Part shown: piece after piece, positions 63,276 to 64,000 of the stretch
Layout: every line of letters starts with the position of its first letter
How positions within the stretch are numbered: the stretch's first letter is position 1
Assembly: GCA_946800325.1 (NCBI GenBank)
Contig: OX326957.1
Location: 64,707,570-64,771,569 of the forward strand
Length of the DNA: 64,000 nt
Direction: 5' to 3'
Source of the DNA: Luzula sylvatica
Lineage: Eukaryota; Streptophyta; Magnoliopsida; Poales; Juncaceae
Made by a program: the position numbers and the translations under genes
Notes under the pieces: model-generated
Database searches by the model: none
What the model was told of the DNA's origin: nothing
The model's input: only the letters and a program-made list of their open reading frames with translations

Positions 63276-64000
63276 ATGTCTTCAAGTAACACCAACACCA
63301 TGTCGATTAGATCGACGTTAGAAAAGGATAAGCTAGTGGGTCGGAACTACTTGGACTGGCACCGAAACCTGAGAATAGTTCTCAGGCAAGAGGGCAAAAG
63401 TCACATATTGGATACAGAACTAGTGGAACCGGGCCCCGATGCTACGGCCGATGAAAAGGCCGCGCTTGAGAAACTTAAGAAGGACTCAAATGATGTTACG
63501 TGCCTCATGTTGGCATGTATGGACGCTAGTCTTCAAAAGCAGTTTGAGGACTCGGATGCGCACATAATAGACGTTGTGCTCAAGGAAATGTTCCAAGAGC
63601 AGGAGCGTATTGAACGGTTCAGTACGCTCAAAGAGTTGGTAAACTGCAAGATGCCTTCAGGGTCTTCGGTTAGCACTCACGTTTTGAAGGTGCAAGCTCT
63701 CATAGACCGTCTAGAGAGGCTAGGAGAGAAATTGTCGAAGATTATGCAACAAGATTTGATCTTGTGTGCACTTCCTCCAATGTTTTCTCCGTTCGTGACT
63801 AACTATCACATGCATTCGATGGATAAGACGATCCCTGACCTTCACGGAATGCTCAAGAATTTTGAATCGGAGACGTTGAAGTCGTCCGGAGAGAACAGGG
63901 CAAGAGTTGCCGGAAATGTTCTGACAATTCAGAATAAGGATCGTAAGAGATCAAAGTCCAAGGGCGGTTCGGCTAAGAAACGTTCGAAGCCGAATAAAAA
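63276..64000 (+). CDS. Copia E Gag (UBN2 type), 3' end beyond the window
   Basis: The ATG at 63276 opens a frame of at least 241 codons with no stop. It reads MSSSNTNTMSIRSTLEKDKL, NYLDWHRNLRIVLRQEGKS, CLMLACMDASLQKQFEDSD, LKEMFQEQERIERFSTLKEL, VSTHVLKVQALIDRLERLGE and LILCALPPMFSPFVTNYHMH, then PDLHGMLKNFESE and a Lys/Arg/Ser-rich tail. These are the conserved blocks of Angela/BARE Gag, the structural protein forming virus-like particles around element RNA. The zinc knuckle and protease expected next lie outside the window. The broken copies F and G support the start codon. Confidence 0.88.
   Translation, partial: MSSSNTNTMSIRSTLEKDKLVGRNYLDWHRNLRIVLRQEGKSHILDTELVEPGPDATADEKAALEKLKKDSNDVTCLMLACMDASLQKQFEDSDAHIIDVVLKEMFQEQERIERFSTLKELVNCKMPSGSSVSTHVLKVQALIDRLERLGEKLSKIMQQDLILCALPPMFSPFVTNYHMHSMDKTIPDLHGMLKNFESETLKSSGENRARVAGNVLTIQNKDRKRSKSKGGSAKKRSKPNK

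Larger units (their letters stand above)
60653..64000 (+). mobile_element. Angela/BARE-like copia E, 5' half (runs off the window)
   Basis: Partial LTR (60653-61676), primer site, 1.6-kb leader with a paired palindrome array, and a gag frame with no stop from 63276 to the window end. It is collinear with copies F and G and with LTR sequence at 870-1950. The LTR start is lost at the junction with the CACTA relic. This is the best-preserved gag of its family here. Confidence 0.85.

Overview
This window looks like intergenic nuclear DNA from a flowering plant, probably a eudicot. The evidence is plant Ty1/copia and Ty3/gypsy retrotransposons, CACTA, hAT and Mutator-type DNA elements, tRNA-derived SINEs, one two-exon HD-Zip class I transcription factor gene and one MIR166 hairpin. 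I cannot name the species. Only two host loci are well supported: the HD-Zip I gene (12703-13451, minus) and MIR166 (about 46660-46800, minus). Nearly everything else is transposon sequence, much of it nested and broken.

Layout. 1-2840: LTR and 3' non-coding pieces of an Angela/BARE-like copia family. 3847-8313: two small hAT elements (470 and 776 bp), a hAT-type MITE, a Mutator-type MITE with a duplicate empty site, and a CACTA terminus. 9520-12310: a rearranged copia element (A) with one 320-bp LTR. 12440-13478: a young SINE and the HD-Zip gene. 13606-17890: MITEs, SINEs and AT-rich DNA. 17915-26815: an old gag relic split by a complete 8243-bp LTR element (B) that has gag and a second ORF but no pol. 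26835-31990: two inverted, truncated copies (F, G) of the Angela-like family. 32027-34575: a satellite-like array of about 174-bp monomers alternating in two types. 35666-37050: a 1385-bp hAT derivative. 37140-44360: a direct repeat pair enclosing microsatellites, a palindrome/fold-back locus and a 911-bp hAT element. 44361-50344: MIR166 and quiet DNA. 50345-53675: copia element C ending in a 91-bp inverted duplication. 53740-57150: copia D, cut by a gypsy LTR (57151-58879). 59036-60650: gypsy interior and a CACTA transposase relic. 60655-64000: 5' half of a less damaged Angela-like copia (E), whose gag runs off the window.

The most unusual signal cuts across these families. The non-coding parts of element B, copia copies F, G and E, and the gypsy LTR all carry arrays of roughly 16-bp palindromes of the form GTCCGTT-NN-AACGGAC. 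They are placed mostly as pairs whose centres lie 19-23 bp apart, with unrelated spacers between pairs. Each array is fairly uniform inside, but the central bases differ between arrays (TTCGAA, TTGTAA, TTGTGA). A different palindrome family with a 65-bp fold-back lies at 39022-39516. I do not recognise this architecture as a described system.

All reading was by eye. Family names rest on recognised motifs, and no database search was run.
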